Part shown: piece after piece, positions 60,905-64,000 of the stretch
How positions within the stretch are numbered: position 1 is the stretch's first letter
Layout: each line of letters opens with the position of its first letter
Origin: Gigantopelta aegis
Lineage: Eukaryota; Mollusca; Gastropoda; Neomphalida; Peltospiridae
Length of the DNA: 64,000 nucleotides
Reading direction: 5' to 3'
NCBI RefSeq assembly: GCF_016097555.1
Contig: NC_054712.1
Coordinates: 41,058,926-41,122,925 of the forward strand
Translations under genes and position numbers: made by a program
Notes under the pieces: model-generated
Told to the model about the DNA's origin: nothing
The model's input: the letters and a program-made list of their open reading frames with translations, nothing else
Database searches by the model: none

Positions 60905-60985
60905 CTGTGTACCTATCTTCACCGGCCATTACAGTTCTCAGTTCAGTCTTCAGAATCCCGTCGTTCTAGTACAACAACAGTCAAC

Positions 60986-62290
60986 ATGAACGTAAGTTTT
61001 TCTAGTCACATTTTCCATGATATTAATCGAATTTTTTCCATGTTTTGCTAGCTTTGCTCGTTTTATGGAACTGTTTAAACGTTCTGTTTTAAGTAGACAT
61101 AGGATAGTGCGTAAGCGTTAAAGTGCGATCACACCTGTAGTATTCAACGTCAGAATATCTATAAACAGAACTTAATATTTTCTTTGTAGACTGCTCTGTC
61201 CACCGTTCTGTTCGCACTTGTGTGCTGCACTGCTCTCGCCTGGTACCCCACCTACACCTACGGACATGGTGCTGGTTACCAGGGAGTCGCTGGTCTCCAC
61301 GGAATCGGCGGTCTCCATGGAGCAGCTGGTCTCCACGGACTCGCTGGCTATGGTGGCCCCATTTACGGACATGCCGGATATGGTTACGGATACCCAGGCT
61401 ATGGTTACGGTGAGTTTAATATAATTTATTACTACTACTAACGAAATTATTCCCACTGTTAAGAGAAACACATACCCAATAAAAGTTTCAAGAAAAGTGG
61501 TCAGTGTAAACGTTTGGTAGCGATTTAACAGAAAAGGTCTATGTAATATGCATTATATGCATTATATATATGCACGTCTTTTCAAATGGGATTGTATATA
61601 TAATATAACATATATTTTTTAGTATAGTATAGTTTATAAGATTTAAGTTTCCATATGTGTTACGTTATCTGTTGGATATTTATACAAACTCATAATTTGA
61701 TTATAAAAAAAACTAATAGAAACATCTGTACTATTCACATCACAGCACAGCACAGCAAGACTCACTAGCATAACAGATCTTAACAAAAACGATCATAATG
61801 CGATGTCGTTGCGATGCGATGTATATTTGCCTTTGATCCACCACAGTCGTGCAAACATACACAAATTATTACTATCCTTTTGATTGACCCACACTCTTGA
61901 AAACAGACACATATTACTATTTTCCTTTGATCCACAACACTCATTAAAACAGACACATATTATTATTTTCCTGTGATCCACCACACTCGTCAAAACAGAC
62001 ACATATTACTATTTTCCTTTTAATCCACCAAACTAATGAAAATATACACATATTATAATTATTTTACCATATTATTCTTGATAGGATACGGACACGGTTA
62101 CGGACACGGACACGTGCTCGGAGCTGGACTTGGTTTCGCTGGACACGGACACGGACTCGGATTCGGAGCACGTGGACTTGGTCTAGGCGTCCGTGGACTT
62201 GGATTCGGCGCACGTGGACTTGGATTTGGAGGACGTGGATTTGGATTCGGAGGACGAGGACGGGGATACGGACACGCTCTGTACCACTGA
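60986..62290 (+). CDS. Gene G: secreted Gly/His/Tyr-rich structural protein, 143 aa
   Basis: Exons 60986-60991 (donor GTAAGT), 61190-61409 (acceptor TTTGTAG, donor GTGAGT) and 62085-62290 (acceptor GATAG) sum to 432 bases including TGA. It is the shortest intact copy: exon 3 has a single [12 protein letters not shown] step before the common C-terminal block ending GYGHALYH. Exon 2 carries small changes seen in no other copy: TYTYGHG, GAGYQG and GGPIYG. Intron 1 is only 198 bp. TATA box 60897-60904; AATAAA 62328-62333. It is the last copy in the window. Confidence 0.87.
61830..62080 (+). repeat. Minisatellite in intron 2 of gene G
   Basis: About five units of the D-G intron 2 array with TTTGATCCACCACACTCGT and ACAGACACATATTATTA words. 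The (AT)n run seen in D, E and F is absent. Confidence 0.8.
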
Positions 62291-62339
62291 GGACTTGTCT
62301 CAAAGATTTAACAACACAATCTGTTTTAATAAATGTAAA

Positions 62340-62876
62340 TATTTATTTAGTTATTCCAGTCTTCTGATGTTTGTGTTATATGTAAATGTGAATTAAATAT
62401 GAGTTAAACATCGCAAGCCTGTAGTAGCGTATCTAATCAACGATTGGCATATTGTGATGTTTTGTCTGAACAGAAGTGATTGACGATTTAGCCTAGGGGT
62501 TAGAAGAAACATCTGATATGCGATAGATTATATTGCTGTTCTCTGCCTTTGATGTTATATATGTGTATTTTTTCATTTTGTGAATCAATGAGCAGTCCAT
62601 TATGGGTCACGGTATGTACTGTTTATGCAACAACTGTATAGAAAATATTTGTTTAATAGTTTATTCAATAATAATTCCACTTTATAATTACTGTTTTGTA
62701 ATAGGCATCTGGATTGGTTAAAATGCTATCACGTGATCTAAAAAACCAACGTTCATTCTTCCACGAACGTGAAAACTGCACTTTTTCGGTAAACAAATAA
62801 AAACAGAATGTTATTACCGGAACTACGTTTTGTCACTTACGTCAACAACGGAATCCCCGAGAATTCCATAGTTTCT
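62340..62876. other. 3' flank of gene G
   Basis: First ~300 bases match the D/E/F 3' flanks (GACGATTTAGCCTAGGGGTT). The match ends near 62650, before the MITE position of E and F. No gene. Confidence 0.5.
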
Positions 62877-63205
62877 ATTTTATTCCCAAAATCGTCTGCT
62901 CTGTGAGTGACAGTGACAAACTGACAGACGACAATCACAGACCTACACCGCACACCGTCTGCGAGCCACCTGTGGTGACCTTTAGACCACCGGCCAGATT
63001 ACTTTACACCGCAATTCAGGCTTTAAACGACTCCAGTTTTGAACTGAGACATATAATGTATATGACAGGCCACACAAATTAAGCTTCTATTAGACGTTAT
63101 AGCAGAGAATGCTCAACAAATCAAAAGAGAGACATGAGCGCAGCCCTGTCACATTTGACAAAAACACCAAATCGACAACTTATACGCGCGAAAACACATA
63201 CGCCT
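62877..63205 (+). mobile_element. Crypton-type tyrosine recombinase, C-terminal fragment
   Basis: One frame reads FIPKIVCSVSDSDKLTDDN, then RPTPHTVCEPPVVTF, then ARLLYTAIQALNDSSFELRH, IMYMTGHTN, a stop, ASIRRYSRECSTNQKRDMSA. The H-x-M-x-x-x-TGH spacing followed by SIRRY fits the His/His/Tyr end of the recombinase in metazoan Crypton-like genes. The in-frame stop between TGHTN and ASIRRY, and no visible N-terminal half, make it a fragment. Confidence 0.6.
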
Positions 63206-64000
63206 TCGTCCTGTCCTTTCCGAGAATAATATCACACAATCACAAACTTCCTCTGAAATCCACACACACAGCAACACTGAAACCACTTTATCCCTTTTAT
63301 GTCAGTCTTCACATTCACTTTTCTTACTCTAACCGCATTACAACAAATCTTCCATTTAAGTATATAGATCGTTCAATTCTTAATTAATTATCGTTTGATA
63401 TTTTTGAAGAAAAAAACCTGTTTGCGTTATCAGTTGATGTTCAGTTATTTTAAATTTTATAACTTTTTTATCCACACTTGATTAAGAAAATTAAAATTGA
63501 TAAAATCATTATAATGAATCGGAGATTTGATGGAAAAAAACGAATGTAACTTTCTAAGGGAATTCCCTTATTTGTGTATTGATACAGTTGTAAATCATTG
63601 TGGAATAGAGTTCGATTGGGTTTTTTAATATAGTTTTCTATAATGGCAATATTAATGCATTTGGAATTATACGCCATACATACAGTGTGTAAAACGGTTT
63701 TGGTGTTTATCATCGCATGAACGTCAAAAATATAACGTTCAATTGTTAAAAAAGAATTGAAACATTTACATTTGCTTTATACTCACGTAGCTTCAGTATA
63801 ATTGGTAACATTTTTAATACAGATTATTTTCTACAACCCTTTATGCAAATATAATGTAGCAACTAAAAATTCATGTAGGATACACACTTTAGTCAGAAGT
63901 AAATAGTCAGATATAACAGAAAACAGGAAGGATTTCTAGGGTCTACATTTGTTTTCGAGTTCTGTAATGACACAATAATGTTTTTAAAATGTTATTATGA
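63206..64000. other. AT-rich spacer to the end of the window
   Basis: Open frames at 63109-63387 and 63468-63713 have no recognisable domain. The first begins inside the Crypton fragment. Confidence 0.4.

Overview
The window is eukaryotic and most likely from a gastropod or related mollusc. Evidence: split genes with GT/AG introns, TATA promoters and AATAAA signals; AT-rich sequence full of microsatellites; abundant tRNA-derived SINEs of a type I associate with molluscs (bodies ending in a GTTGAGTGCGTCGTTAAATA-like tail); and a secreted Gly/His/Tyr-rich protein family resembling shell, periostracum or operculum matrix proteins. The species cannot be fixed from sequence alone.

The main content is a cluster of one small gene family. 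Each intact copy has three coding exons: a two-codon exon 1 (Met-Asn), an invariant 220-bp exon 2 (rest of the signal peptide plus a GLHG/GYG-rich segment) and an exon 3 of very variable length (206-665 bp) made of [12 protein letters not shown]-like repeats and ending in HALYH or HAFYH. Six copies look intact: A (minus, 223 aa), C (minus, 145 aa), D (plus, 174 aa), E (plus, 296 aa), F (plus, 265 aa) and G (plus, 143 aa). Copy B (minus) is a relic, and two more 3'-end fragments lie near 9.0 and 27.3 kb. The minus copies occupy 8.9-30.0 kb and the plus copies 31.5-62.3 kb, so C and D are divergent around a 1.4-kb intergenic centre. D, E, F and G share a 73-bp upstream module containing TAATTAG/GCATAT and a TATAAATA box.

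Layout: 1-8.9 kb has repeats and SINEs, including one arm of an inverted duplication whose other arm is 9.25-11.65 kb and carries a 1.19-kb TATA-target DNA transposon. 8.9-14.1 kb has an exon-3 fragment and gene A, with a LINE tail in intron 1. 14.6-18.3 kb has a TTAA-target MITE, nested SINEs and a 48-bp minisatellite. 18.4-27.4 kb holds the gene B relic among minisatellites (31-bp and 63-bp units) and duplicated MITEs. 27.6-34.0 kb holds C and D. 34.4-41.1 kb has a LINE fragment, an unidentified stretch with seven scattered ACGTCCGACACCA-like motifs, and a broken multi-kilobase gene of an invertebrate repetitive protein family flanked by inverted arrays of palindromic units. 41.2-62.6 kb is a series of tandem 8-10 kb units carrying E, F and G, sharing the same LINE fragment, MITE, hAT-like insertion and SINEs in E and F. 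62.9-63.2 kb has a Crypton-type tyrosine recombinase fragment.

Together the cluster looks like a recently amplified, co-regulated set of structural secreted proteins. Copies differ mainly by exon-3 repeat number, minisatellite load in the introns and transposon insertions. No rRNA genes, true tRNA genes or CRISPR arrays were seen.
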